A stretch of 64,000 nucleotides of DNA from Rallus limicola. Its lineage: Eukaryota; Chordata; Aves; Gruiformes; Rallidae. Positions 36,460-49,527 of the stretch are shown here, in pieces. How positions within the stretch are numbered: the first letter of the stretch is position 1; each line of letters begins with the position of its first letter. The translations under genes and the position numbers were made by a program. Below the pieces are notes generated by a model. The model did not search any database. It worked only from the letters and a program-made list of their open reading frames with translations, and was not told the DNA's origin. Location: NCBI GenBank assembly GCA_022605955.1, contig JAKCOZ010000321.1, positions 62,001 to 126,000 of the forward strand, written 5' to 3'.

Positions 36460-38043
36460 GCTTGTCTGAAACCTCCTAACAGCACACACGAGCAGACCCT
36501 GTCACTTTGGCTCTCAGCCTTTTCCTTTGCCTGGAAAGAGGGAACATGCCTGGAACCTCCTACGGTGCTTTTCTCGGCCCTAGCAGACTGCAGATCAAAA
36601 CATGCTAAACGTCCAGCAATAACTCCCAAAGTAAAGAAGCTAGGCCTGAAAGGCATAGCTCACCTGAAACCTCCTAACAGGACACACGAGCAGACCCTGT
36701 CACTTTGTCTCTCAGCCTTTTCCTTTGCCTGGAAAGAGGGAACATGCCTGGAACCTCCTACGGTGCTTTTCTCGGCCCTAGCAGACTGCAGTTCAAAACA
36801 TGCTAAACGTCCAGCAATAACTCCCAAAGTAAAGAAGCTAGGCCTGAAAGGCATAGCTTGTCTGAAACCTCCTAACAGGACACACGAGCAGACCCTGTCA
36901 CTTTGGCTCTCAGCCTTTTCCTTTGCCTGGAAAGAGGGAACATGCCTGGAACCTCCTACGGTGCTTTTCTCGGCCCTAGCAGACTGCAGTTCAAAACATG
37001 CTACACGTCCAGCAATAACTCCCAAAGTAAAGAAGCTAGGCCTGAAAGGCATAGCTCGTCTGAAACCTCCTAACAGGACACACGAGCAGACCCTGTCACT
37101 TTGGCTCTCAGCCTTTTCCTTTGCCTGGAAAGAGGGAACATGCCTGGAACCTCCTACGGTGCTTTTCTCGGCCCTAGCAGACTGCAGTTCAAAACATGCT
37201 AAACGTCCAGCAATAACTCCCAAAGTAAAGAAGCTAGGCCTGAAAGGCATAGCTTGTCTGAAACCTCCTAACAGGACACACGAGCAGACCCTGTCACTTT
37301 GGCTCTCAGCCTTTTCCTTTGCCTGGAAAGAGGGAACATGCCTGGAACCTCCTACGGTGCTTTTCTCGGCCCTAGCAGACTGCAGTTCAAAACATGCTAA
37401 ACGTCCAGCAATAACTCCCAAAGTAAAGAAGCTAGGCCTGAAAGGCATAGCTTGTCTGAAACCTCCTAACAGGACACACGAGCAGACCCTGTCACTTTGG
37501 CTCTCAGCCTTTTCCTTTGCCTGGAAAGAGGGAACATGCCTGGAACCTCCTACGGTGCTTTTCTCGGCCCTAGCAGACTGCAGTTCAAAACATGCTAAAC
37601 GTCCAGCAATAACTCCCAAAGTAAAGAAGCTAGGCCTGAAAGGCATAGCTTGTCTGAAACCTCCTAACAGGACACACGAGCAGACCCTGTCACTTTGGCT
37701 CTCAGCCTTTTCCTTTGCCTGGAAAGAGGGAACATGCCTGGAACCTCCTACGGTGCTTTTCTCGGCCCTAGCAGACTGCAGTTCAAAACATGCTAAACGT
37801 CCAGCAATAACTCCCAAAGTAAAGAAGCTAGGCCTGAAAGGCATAGCTTGTCTGAAACCCCCTAACAGGACACACGAGCAGACCCTGTCACTTTGGCTCT
37901 CAGCCTTTTCCTTTGCCTGGAAAGAGGGAACATGCCTGGAACCTCCTACGGTGCTTTTCTCGGCCCTAGCAGACTGCAGTTCAAAACATGCTAAACGTCC
38001 AGCAATAACTCCCAAAGTAAAGAAGCTAGGCCTGAAAGGCTGA
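36460..38043 (+). repeat. Short D-type block (8 monomers)
   Basis: Opens with CAGCACAC, GCAGATC (36592) and a CA-type site in the form AGCTCACCTG (36657). It then has TTTGTCTCTC and CTACACG, and closes with AACCCCC and TGAG. It equals the start of module D joined directly to the usual C ending, with no A module. Confidence 0.65.
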
Positions 38044-41000
38044 GCTTGTCTGAAACCTCCTAACAGCACACACGAGCAGACCCTGTCACTTTGGCTCTCA
38101 GCCTTTTCCTTTGCCTGGAAAGAGGGAACATGCCTGGAACCTCCTACGGTGCTTTTCTCGGCCCTAGCAGACTGCAGATCAAAACATGCTAAACGTCCAG
38201 CAATAACTCCCAAAGTAAAGAAGCTAGGCCTGAAAGGCATAGCTCATCTGAAACCTCCTAACAGGACACACGAGCAGACCCTGTCACTTTGGCTCTCAGC
38301 CTTTTCCTTTGCCTGGAAAGAGGGAACATGCCTGGAACCTCCTACGGTGCTTTTCTCGGCCCTAGCAGACTGCAGTTCAAAACATGCTAAACGTCCAGCA
38401 ATAACTCCCAAAGTAAAGAAGCTAGGCCTGAAAGGCATAGCTTGTCTGAAACCTCCTAACAGGACACACGAGCAGACCCTGTCACTTTGGCTCTCAGCCT
38501 TTTCCTTTGCCTGGAAAGAGGGAACATGCCTGGAACCTCCTACGGTGCTTTTCTCGGCCCTAGCAGACTGCAGTTCAAAACATGCTAAACGTCCAGCAAT
38601 AACTCCCAAAGTAAAGAAGCTAGGCCTGAAAGGCATAGCTTGTCTGAAACCTCCTAACAGGACACACGAGCAGACCCTGTCACTTTGGCTCTCAGCCTTT
38701 TCCTTTGCCTGGAAAGAGGGAACATGCCTGGAACCTCCTACGGTGCTTTTCTCGGCCCTAGCAGACTGCAGTTCAAAACATGCTAAACGTCCAGCAATAA
38801 CTCCCAAAGTAAAGAAGCTAGGCCTGAAAGGCATAGCTCGTCTGAAACCTCCTAACAGGACACACGAGCAGACCCTGTCACTTTGCCTCTCAGCCTTTTC
38901 CTTTGCCTGGAAAGAGGGAACATGCCTGGAACCTCCTACGGTGCTTTTCTCGGCCCTAGCAGAATGCAGTTCAAAACATGCTAAACGTCCAGCAATAACT
39001 CCCAAAGTAAAGAAGCTAGGCCTGAAAGGCATAGCTCGTCTGAAACCTCCTAACAGGACACACGAGCAGACCCTGTCACTTTGGCTCTCAGCCTTTTCCT
39101 TTGCCTGGAAAGAGGGAACATGCCTGGAACCTTCTACGGTGCTTTTCTCGGCCCTAGCAGACTGCAGTTCAAAACATGCTAAACGTCCAGCAATAACTCC
39201 CAAAGTAAAGAAGCTAGGCCTGAAAGGCATAGCTCGTCTGAAACCTCCTAACAGGACACACGAGCAGACCCTGTCACTTTGGCTCTCAGCCTTTTCCTTT
39301 GCCTGGAAAGAGGGAACATGCCTGGAACCTCCTACGGTGCTTTTCTCGGCCCTAGCAGACTGCAGTTCAAAACATGCTAAACGTCCAGCAATAACTCCCA
39401 AAGTAAAGAAGCTAGGCCTGAAAGGCATAGCTCGTCTGAAACCTCCTAACAGGACACACGAGCAGACCCTGTCACTTTGGCTCTCAGCCTTTTCCTTTGC
39501 CTGGAAAGAGGGAACATGCCTGGAACCTCCTACGGTGCTTTTCTCGGCCCTAGCAGACTGCAGTTCAAAACATGCTAAACGTCCAGCAATAACTCCCAAA
39601 GTAAAGAAGCTAGGCCTGAAAGGCATAGCTTGTCTGAAACCTCCTGACAGGACACACGAGCAGACCCTGTCACTTTGGCTCTCAGCCTTTTCCTTTGCCT
39701 GGAAAGAGGGAACATGCCTGGAACCTCCTACGGTGCTTTTCTCGGCCCTAGCAGACTGCAGTTCAAAACATGCTAAACGTCCAGCAATAACTCCCAAAGT
39801 AAAGAAGCTAGGCCTGAAAGGCATAGCTTGTCTGAAACCTCCTAACAGGACACACGAGCAGACCCTGTCACTTTGGCTCTCAGCCTTTTCCTTTGCCTGG
39901 AAAGAGGGAACATGCCTGGAACCTCCTACGGTGCTTTTCTCGGCCCTAGCAGACTGCAGTTCAAAACATGCTAAACGTCCAGCAATAACTCCCAAAGTAA
40001 AGAAGCTAGGCCTGAAAGGCATAGCTCGTCTGAAACCTCCTAAAAGGACACACGAGCAGACCCTGTCACTTTGCCTCTCAGCCTTTTCCTTTGCCTGGAA
40101 AGAGGGAACATGCCTGGAACCTCCTACGGTGCTTTTCTCGGCCCTAGCAGACTGCAGTTCAAAACATGCTAAACGTCCAGCAATAACTCCCAAAGTAAAG
40201 AAGCTAGGCCTGAAAGGCATAGCTCGTCTGAAACCTCCTAACAGGACACACGAGCAGACCCTGTCACTTTGGCTCTCAGCCTTTTCCTTTGCCTGGAAAG
40301 AGGGAACATGCCTGGAACCTCCTACGGTGCTTTTCTCGGCCCTAGCAGACTGCAGTTCAAAACATGCTAAACGTCCAGCAATAACTCCCAAAGTAAAGAA
40401 GCTAGGCCTGAAAGGCATAGCTCGTCTGAAACCTCCTAACAGGACACACGAGCAGACCCTGTCACTTTGGCTCTCAGCCTTTTCCTTTGCCTGGAAAGAG
40501 GGAACATGCCTGGAACCTCCTACGGTGCTTTTCTCGGCCCTAGCAGACTGCAGTTCAAAACATGCTAAACGTCCAGCAATAACTCCCAAAGTAAAGAAGC
40601 TAGGCCTGAAAGGCATAGCTTGTCTGAAACCTCCTAACAGGACACACGAGCAGACCCTGTCACTTTGGCTCTCAGCCTTTTCCTTTGCCTGGAAAGAGGG
40701 AACATGCCTGGAACCTCCTACAGTGCTTTTCTTGGCCCTAGCAGACTGCAGTTCAAAACATGCTAAACGTCCAGCAATAACTCCAAAAGTAAAGAAGCTA
40801 GGCCTGAAAGGCATAGCTTGTCTGAAACCTCCTGACAGGACACACGAGCAGACCCTGTCACTTTGGCTCTCAGCCTTTTCCTTTGCCTGGAAAGAGGGAA
40901 CATGCCTGGAACCTCCTACGGTGCTTTTCTCGGCCCTAGCAGACTGCAGTTCAAAACATGCTAAACGTCCAGCAATAACTCCCAAAGTAAAGAAGCTATG

Positions 41001-42993
41001 CCTGAAAGGCATAGCTTGTCTGAAATCTCCTAACAGGACACACGAGCAGACCCTGTCACTTTGGCTCTCAGCCTTTTCCTTTGCCTGGAAAGAGGGAACA
41101 TGCCTGGAACCTCCTACGGTGCTTTTCTCGGCCCTAGCAGACTGCAGTTCAAAAGATGCTACACGTCCAGCAATAACTCCCAAAGTAAAGAAGCTAGGCC
41201 TGAAAGGCATAGCTTGTCTGAAACCTCCTAACAGGACACACGAGCAGACCCTGTCACTTTGGCTCTCAGCCTTTTCCTTTGCCTGGAAAGAGGGAACATG
41301 CCTGGAACCTCCTACGGTGCTTTTCTCAGCCCTAGCAGACTGCAGTTCAAAACATGCTAAACGTCCAGCAATAACTCCCAAAGTAAAGAAGCTAGGCCTG
41401 AAAGGCATAGCTTGTCTGAAACCTCCTAACAGGACACACGAGCAGACCCTGTCACTTTGGCTCTCAGCCTTTTCCTTTGCCTGGAAAGAGGGAACATGCC
41501 TGGAACCTCCTACGGTGCTTTTCTCGGCCCTAGCAGACTGCAGGTCAAAACATGCTAAACGTCCAGCAATAACTCCCAAAGTAAAGAAGCTAGGCCTGAA
41601 AAGCATAGCTCGTCTGAAACCTCCTAACAGGACACACGAGCAGACCCTGTCACTTTGCCTCTCAGCCTTTTCCTTTGCCTGGAAAGAGGGAACATGCCTG
41701 GAACCTCCTACGTTGCTTTTCTCAGCCCTAGCAGACTGCAGTTCAAAACATGCTAAACGTCCAGCAATAACTCCCAAAGTAAAGAAGCTAGGCCTGAAAG
41801 GCATAGCTTGTCTGAAACCTCCTAACAGGACACACGAGCAGACCCTGTCACTTTGCCTCTCAGACTTTTACTTTGCCTGGAAAGAGGGAACATGCCTGGA
41901 ACCTCCTACGGTGCTTTTCTCGGCCCTAGCAGACTGCAGTTCAAAACATGCTAAACGTCCAGCAATAACTCCCAAAGTAAAGAAGCTAGGCCTGAAAGGC
42001 ATAGCTTGTCTGAAACCTCCTAACAGGACACACGAGCAGACCCTGTCACTTTGGCTCTCAGCCTTTTCCTTTGCCTGGAAAGAGGGAACATGCCTGGAAC
42101 CTCCTACGGTGCTTTTCTCGGCCCTAGCAGACTGCAGTTCAAAACATGCTAAACGTCCAGCAATAACTCCCAAAGTAAAGAAGCTAGGCCTGAAAGGCAT
42201 AGCTTGTCTGAAACCTCCTAACAGGACACACGAGCAGACCCTGTCACTTTGCCTCTCAGCCTTTTCCTTTGCCTGGAAAGAGGGAACATGCCTGGAACCT
42301 CCTACGGTGCTTTTCTCGGCCCTAGCAGACTGCAGTTCAAAACATGCTAAACGTCCAGCAATAACTCCCAAAGTAAAGAAGCTAGGCCTGAAAGGCATAG
42401 CTTGTCTGAAACCTCCTAACAGGACACACGAGCAGACCCTGTCACTTTGGCTCTCAGCCTTTTCCTTTGCCTGGAAAGAGGGAACATGCCTGGAACCTCC
42501 TATGGTGCTTTTCTCGGCCCTAGCAGACTGCAGTTCAAAACATGCTAAACGTCCAGCAATAACTCCCAAAGTAAAGAAGCTAGGCCTGAAAGGCATAGCT
42601 TGTCTGAAACCTCCTAACAGGACACACGAGCAGACCCTGTCACTTTGGCTCTCAGCCTTTTCCTTTGCCTGGAAAGAGGGAACATGCCTGGAACCTCCTA
42701 CGGTGCTTTTCTCGGCCCTAGCAGACTGCAGTTCAAAACATGCTAAACGTCCAGCAATAACTCCCAAAGTAAAGAAGCTAGGCCTGAAAGGCATAGCTTG
42801 TCTGAAACCCCCTAACAGGACACACGAGCAGACCTCGTCACTTTGGCTCTCAGCCTTTTCCTTTGCCTGGAAAGAGGGAACATGCCTGGAACCTCCTACG
42901 GTGCTTTTCTCGGCCCTAGCAGACTGCAGTTCAAAACATGCTAAACGTCCAGCAATAACTCCCAAAGTAAAGAAGCTAGGCCTGAAAGGCTGA
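38044..42993 (+). repeat. 25-monomer D-A-B-C block (4,950 bp), precursor-like
   Basis: Same module order as the 46-monomer unit but more compact. D is two monomers shorter. Module A (AGAATGC at 38964, GAACCTTCTACGG at 39127) passes straight into B without a TGAG: three monomers (594 bp) are missing at the A/B junction, compared with 44310-46937. It has the hairpin at 40993, CTTTTAC at 41868, CCTATGG near 42501 and a private ACCTCGTCAC near 42833. It may be an ancestral or deleted form of the later unit. Confidence 0.7.
40993..41017. other. Perfect hairpin variant 4
   Basis: Same arms and loop. In the B module that follows A without a TGAG boundary. Confidence 0.9.
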
Positions 42994-44309
42994 GCTTGTC
43001 TGAAACCTCCTAACAGCACACACGAGCAGACCCTGTCACTTTGGCTCTCAGCCTTTTCCTTTGCCTGGAAAGAGGGAACATGCCTGGAACCTCCTACGGT
43101 GCTTTTCTCGGCCCTAGCAGACTGCAGATCAAAACATGCTAAACGTCCAGCAATAACTCCCAAAGTAAAGAAGCTAGGCCTGAAAGGCATAGCTCATCTG
43201 AAACCTCCTAACAGGACACACGAGCAGACCCTGTCACTTTGTCTCTCAGCCTTTTCCTTTGCCTGGAAAGAGGGAACATGCCTGGAACCTCCTATGGTGC
43301 TTTTCTCGGCCCTAGCAGACTGCAGTTCAAAACATGCTAAACGTCCAGCAATAACTCCCAAAGTAAAGAAGCTAGGCCTGAAAGGCATAGCTTGTCTGAA
43401 ACCTCCTAACAGGACACACGAGCAGACCCTGTCACTTTGGCTCTCAGCCTTTTCCTTTGCCTGGAAAGAGGGAACATGCCTGGAACCTCCTACGGTGCTT
43501 TTCTCGGCCCTAGCAGACTGCAGTTCAAAACATGCTACACGTCCAGCAATAACTCCCAAAGTAAAGAAGCTAGGCCTGAAAGGCATAGCTCGTCTGAAAC
43601 CTCCTAACAGGACACACGAGCAGACCCTGTCACTTTGGCTCTCAGCCTTTTCCTTTGCCTGGAAAGAGGGAACATGCCTGGAACCTCCTACGGTGCTTTT
43701 CTCGGCCCTAGCAGACTGCAGTTCAAAACATGCTAAACGTCCAGCAATAACTCCCAAAGTAAAGAAGCTAGGCCTGAAAGGCATAGCTTGTCTGAAACCT
43801 CCTAACAGGACACACGAGCAGACCCTGTCACTTTGGCTCTCAGCCTTTTCCTTTGCCTGGAAAGAGGGAACATGCCTGGAACCTCCTATGGTGCTTTTCT
43901 CGGCCCTAGCAGACTGCAGTTCAAAACATGCTAAACGTCCAGCAATAACTCCCAAAGTAAAGAAGCTAGGCCTGAAAGGCATAGCTTGTCTGAAACCTCC
44001 TAACAGGACACACGAGCAGACCCTGTCACTTTGGCTCTCAGCCTTTTCCTTTGCCTGGAAAGAGGGAACATGCCTGGAACCTCCTACGGTGCTTTTCTCG
44101 GCCCTAGCAGACTGCAGTTCAAAACATGCTAAACGTCCAGCAATAACTCCCAAAGTAAAGAAGCTAGGCCTGAAAGGCATAGCTCGTCTGAAACCTCCTA
44201 ACAGGACGCATGAGCAGACCCTGTCACTTTGGCTCTCAGCCTTTTCCTTTGCCTGGAAAGAGGGAACATGCCTGGAACCTCCTACGGTGCTTTTCTCGGC
44301 CCTAGCAGA

Positions 44310-46161
44310 ATGCAGTTCAAAACATGCTAAACGTCCAGCAATAACTCCCAAAGTAAAGAAGCTAGGCCTGAAAGGCATAGCTCGTCTGAAACCTCCTAAC
44401 AGGACACACGAGCAGACCCTGTCACTTTGGCTCTCAGCCTTTTCCTTTGCCTGGAAAGAGGGAACATGCCTGGAACCTTCTACGGTGCTTTTCTCGGCCC
44501 TAGCAGACTGCAGTTCAAAACATGCTAAACGTCCAGCAATAACTCCCAAAGTAAAGAAGCTAGGCCTGAAAGGCATAGCTCGTCTGAAACCTCCTAACAG
44601 GACACACGAGCAGACCCTGTCACTTTGGCTCTCAGCCTTTTCCTTTGCCTGGAAAGAGGGAACATGCCTGGAACCTCCTACGGTGCTTTTCTCGGCCCTA
44701 GCAGACTGCAGTTCAAAACATGCTAAACGTCCAGCAATAACTCCCAAAGTAAAGAAGCTAGGCCTGAAAGGCATAGCTCGTCTGAAACCTCCTAACAGGA
44801 CACACGAGCAGACCCTGTCACTTTGGCTCTCAGCCTTTTCCTTTGCCTGGAAAGAGGGAACATGCCTGGAACCTCCTACGGTGCTTTTCTCGGCCCTAGC
44901 AGACTGCAGTTCAAAACATGCTAAACGTCCAGCAATAACTCCAAAAGTAAAGAAGCTAGGCCTGAAAGGCATAGCTTGTCTGAAACCTCCTGACAGGACA
45001 CACGAGCAGACCCTGTCACTTTGGCTCTCAGCCTTTTCCTTTGCCTGGAAAGAGGGAACATGCCTGGAACCTCCTACGGTGCTTTTCTCGGCCCTAGCAG
45101 ACTGCAGTTCAAAACATGCTAAACGTCCAGCAATAACTCCCAAAGTAAAGAAGCTAGGCCTGAAAGGCATAGCTTGTCTGAAACCTCCTAACAGGACACA
45201 CGAGCAGACCCTGTCACTTTGGCTCTCAGCCTTTTCCTTTGCCTGGAAAGAGGGAACATGCCTGGAACCTCCTACGGTGCTTTTCTCGGCCCTAGCAGAC
45301 TGCAGTTCAAAACATGCTAAACGTCCAGCAATAACTCCCAAAGTAAAGAAGCTAGGCCTGAAAGGCATAGCTCGTCTGAAACCTCCTAAAAGGACACACG
45401 AGCAGACCCTGTCACTTTGCCTCTCAGCCTTTTCCTTTGCCTGGAAAGAGGGAACATGCCTGGAACCTCCTACGGTGCTTTTCTCGGCCCTAGCAGACTG
45501 CAGTTCAAAACATGCTAAACGTCCAGCAATAACTCCCAAAGTAAAGAAGCTAGGCCTGAAAGGCATAGCTCGTCTGAAACCTCCTAACAGGACACACGAG
45601 CAGACCCTGTCACTTTGGCTCTCAGCCTTTTCCTTTGCCTGGAAAGAGGGAACATGCCTGGAACCTCCTACGGTGCTTTTCTCGGCCCTAGCAGACTGCA
45701 GTTCAAAACATGCTAAACGTCCAGCAATAACTCCCAAAGTAAAGAAGCTAGGCCTGAAAGGCATAGCTCGTCTGAAACCTCCTAACAGGACACACGAGCA
45801 GACCCTGTCACTTTGGCTCTCAGCCTTTTCCTTTGCCTGGAAAGAGGGAACATGCCTGGAACCTCCTACGGTGCTTTTCTCGGCCCTAGCAGACTGCAGT
45901 TCAAAACATGCTAAACGTCCAGCAATAACTCCCAAAGTAAAGAAGCTAGGCCTGAAAGGCATAGCTTGTCTGAAACCTCCTAACAGGACACACGAGCAGA
46001 CCCTGTCACTTTGGCTCTCAGCCTTTTCCTTTGCCTGGAAAGAGGGAACATGCCTGGAACCTCCTACGGTGCTTTTCTCGGCCCTAGCAGACTGCAGTTC
46101 AAAACATGCTAAACGTCCAGCAATAACTCCCAAAGTAAAGAAGCTAGGCCTGAAAGGCTGA
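44310..46161 (+). repeat. Module A, copy 3 (1,852 bp)
   Basis: AGAATGC at the start, GAACCTTCTACGG at +163, CTCCAAAAG with CCTGACAGG (near 44941-44992), CCTAAAAGG (near 45385), TGAG at the end. It is immediately followed by a B module whose first monomer has ACAGCACATA. Confidence 0.82.
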
Positions 46162-47817
46162 GCTTGTCTGAAACCTCCTAACAGCACATACGAGCAGACC
46201 CTGTCACTTTGGCTCTCAGCCTTTTCCTTTGCCTGGAAAGAGGGAACATGCCTGGAACCTCCTACGGTGCTTTTCTCGGCCCTAGCAGACTGCAGTTCAA
46301 AACATGCTAAACGTCCAGCAATAACTCCAAAAGTAAAGAAGCTAGGCCTGAAAGGCATAGCTTGTCTGAAACCTCCTGACAGGACACACGAGCAGACCCT
46401 GTCACTTTGGCTCTCAGCCTTTTCCTTTGCCTGGAAAGAGGGAACATGCCTGGAACCTCCTACGGTGCTTTTCTCGGCCCTAGCAGACTGCAGTTCAAAA
46501 GATGCTAAACGTCCAGCAATAACTCCCAAAGTAAAGAAGCTAGGCCTGAAAGGCATAGCTTGTCTGAAACCTCCTAACAGGACACACGAGCAGACCCTGT
46601 CACTTTGGCTCTCAGCCTTTTCCTTTGCCTGGAAAGAGGGAACATGCCTGGAACCTCCTACAGTGCTTTTCTTGGCCCTAGCAGACTGCAGTTCAAAACA
46701 TGCTAAACGTCCAGCAATAACTCCAAAAGTAAAGAAGCTAGGCCTGAAAGGCATAGCTTGTCTGAAACCTCCTGACAGGACACACGAGCAGACCCTGTCA
46801 CTTTGGCTCTCAGCCTTTTCCTTTGCCTGGAAAGAGGGAACATGCCTGGAACCTCCTACGGTGCTTTTCTCGGCCCTAGCAGACTGCAGTTCAAAACATG
46901 CTAAACGTCCAGCAATAACTCCCAAAGTAAAGAAGCTATGCCTGAAAGGCATAGCTTGTCTGAAATCTCCTAACAGGACACACGAGCAGACCCTGTCACT
47001 TTGGCTCTCAGCCTTTTCCTTTGCCTGGAAAGAGGGAACATGCCTGGAACCTCCTACGGTGCTTTTCTCGGCCCTAGCAGACTGCAGTTCAAAAGATGCT
47101 ACACGTCCAGCAATAACTCCCAAAGTAAAGAAGCTAGGCCTGAAAGGCATAGCTTGTCTGAAACCTCCTAACAGGACACACGAGCAGACCCTGTCACTTT
47201 GGCTCTCAGCCTTTTCCTTTGCCTGGAAAGAGGGAACATGCCTGGAACCTCCTACGGTGCTTTTCTCAGCCCTAGCAGACTGCAGTTCAAAACATGCTAA
47301 ACGTCCAGCAATAACTCCCAAAGTAAAGAAGCTAGGCCTGAAAGGCATAGCTTGTCTGAAACCTCCTAACAGGACACACGAGCAGACCCTGTCACTTTGG
47401 CTCTCAGCCTTTTCCTTTGCCTGGAAAGAGGGAACATGCCTGGAACCTCCTACGGTGCTTTTCTCGGCCCTAGCAGACTGCAGGTCAAAACATGCTAAAC
47501 GTCCAGCAATAACTCCCAAAGTAAAGAAGCTAGGCCTGAAAGGCATAGCTCGTCTGAAACCTCCTAACAGGACACACGAGCAGACCCTGTCACTTTGGCT
47601 CTCAGCCTTTTCCTTTGCCTGGAAAGAGGGAACATGCCTGGAACCTCCTACGTTGCTTTTCTCAGCCCTAGCAGACTGCAGTTCAAAACATGCTAAACGT
47701 CCAGCAATAACTCCCAAAGTAAAGAAGCTAGGCCTGAAAGGCATAGCTTGTCTGAAACCTCCTAACAGGACACACGAGCAGACCCTGTCACTTTGCCTCT
47801 CAGACTTTTACTTTGCC
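46162..47817 (+). repeat. Module B, full copy 2
   Basis: Full marker set, with the variants ACAGCACATA (46181) and AAAAGATGCTAAACG (46497) that set off this subtype. It is nearly identical to 57052-58707: I see CCTAACAGG near 47168 against CCTGACAGG near 58058 as the clear change. Confidence 0.85.
46933..46957. other. Perfect hairpin variant 5
   Basis: Same arms and loop, 776 bp after the TGAG at 46161. Confidence 0.9.
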
Positions 47818-49527
47818 TGGAAAGAGGGAACATGCCTGGAACCTCCTACGGTGCTTTTCTCGGCCCTAGCAGACTGCAGTTCAAAACATGCTAAACGTCC
47901 AGCAATAACTCCCAAAGTAAAGAAGCTAGGCCTGAAAGGCATAGCTTGTCTGAAACCTCCTAACAGGACACACGAGCAGACCCTGTCACTTTGGCTCTCA
48001 GCCTTTTCCTTTGCCTGGAAAGAGGGAACATGCCTGGAACCTCCTACGGTGCTTTTCTCGGCCCTAGCAGACTGCAGTTCAAAACATGCTAAACGTCCAG
48101 CAATAACTCCCAAAGTAAAGAAGCTAGGCCTGAAAGGCATAGCTTGTCTGAAACCTCCTAACAGGACACACGAGCAGACCCTGTCACTTTGGCTCTCAGC
48201 CTTTTCCTTTGCCTGGAAAGAGGGAACATGCCTGGAACCTCCTACGGTGCTTTTCTCGGCCCTAGCAGACTGCAGTTCAAAACATGCTAAACGTCCAGCA
48301 ATAACTCCCAAAGTAAAGAAGCTAGGCCTGAAAGGCATAGCTTGTCTGAAACCTCCTAACAGGACACACGAACAGACCCTGTCACTTTGGCTCTCAGCCT
48401 TTTCCTTTGCCTGGAAAGAGGGAACATGCCTGGAACCTCCTACGGTGCTTTTCTCGGCCCTAGCAGACTGCAGGTCAAAACATGCTAAACGTCCAGCAAT
48501 AACTCCCAAAGTAAAGAAGCTAGGCCTGAAAGGCATAGCTTGTCTGAAACCTCCTAACAGGACACACGAGCAGACCCTGTCACTTTGGCTCTCAGCCTTT
48601 TCCTTTGCCTGGAAAGAGGGAACATGCCTGGAACCTCCTACGGTGCTTTTCTCGGCCCTAGCAGACTGCAGTTCAAAACATGCTAAACGTCCAGCAATAA
48701 CTCCCAAAGTAAAGAAGCTAGGCCTGAAAGGCATAGCTTGTCTGAAACCTCCTAACAGGACACACGAGCAGACCCTGTCACTTTGGCTCTCAGCCTTTTC
48801 CTTTGCCTGGAAAGAGGGAACATGCCTGGAACCTCCTACGGTGCTTTTCTCGGCCCTAGCAGACTGCAGTTCAAAACATGCTAAACGTCCAGCAATAACT
48901 CCCAAAGTAAAGAAGCTAGGCCTGAAAGGCATAGCTTGTCTGAAACCTCCTAACAGGACACACGAGCAGACCCTGTCACTTTGGCTCTCAGCCTTTTCCT
49001 TTGCCTGGAAAGAGGGAACATGCCTGGAACCTCCTACGGTGCTTTTCTCGGCCCTAGCAGACTGCAGTTCAAAACATGCTAAACGTCCAGCAATAACTCC
49101 CAAAGTAAAGAAGCTAGGCCTGAAAGGCATAGCTTGTCTGAAACCTCCTAACAGGACACACGAGCAGACCCTGTCACTTTGGCTCTCAGCCTTTTCCTTT
49201 GCCTGGAAAGAGGGAACATGCCTGGAACCTCCTACGGTGCTTTTCTCGGCCCTAGCAGACTGCAGTTCAAAACATGCTAAACGTCCAGCAATAACTCCCA
49301 AAGTAAAGAAGCTAGGCCTGAAAGGCATAGCTCGTCTGAAACCTCCTAACAGGACACACGAGCAGACCCTGTCACTTTGCCTCTCAGCCTTTTCCTTTGC
49401 CTGGAAAGAGGGAACATGCCTGGAACCTCCTACGGTGCTTTTCTCGGCCCTAGCAGACTGCAGTTCAAAACATGCTAAACGTCCAGCAATAACTCCCAAA
49501 GTAAAGAAGCTAGGCCTGAAAGGCTGA

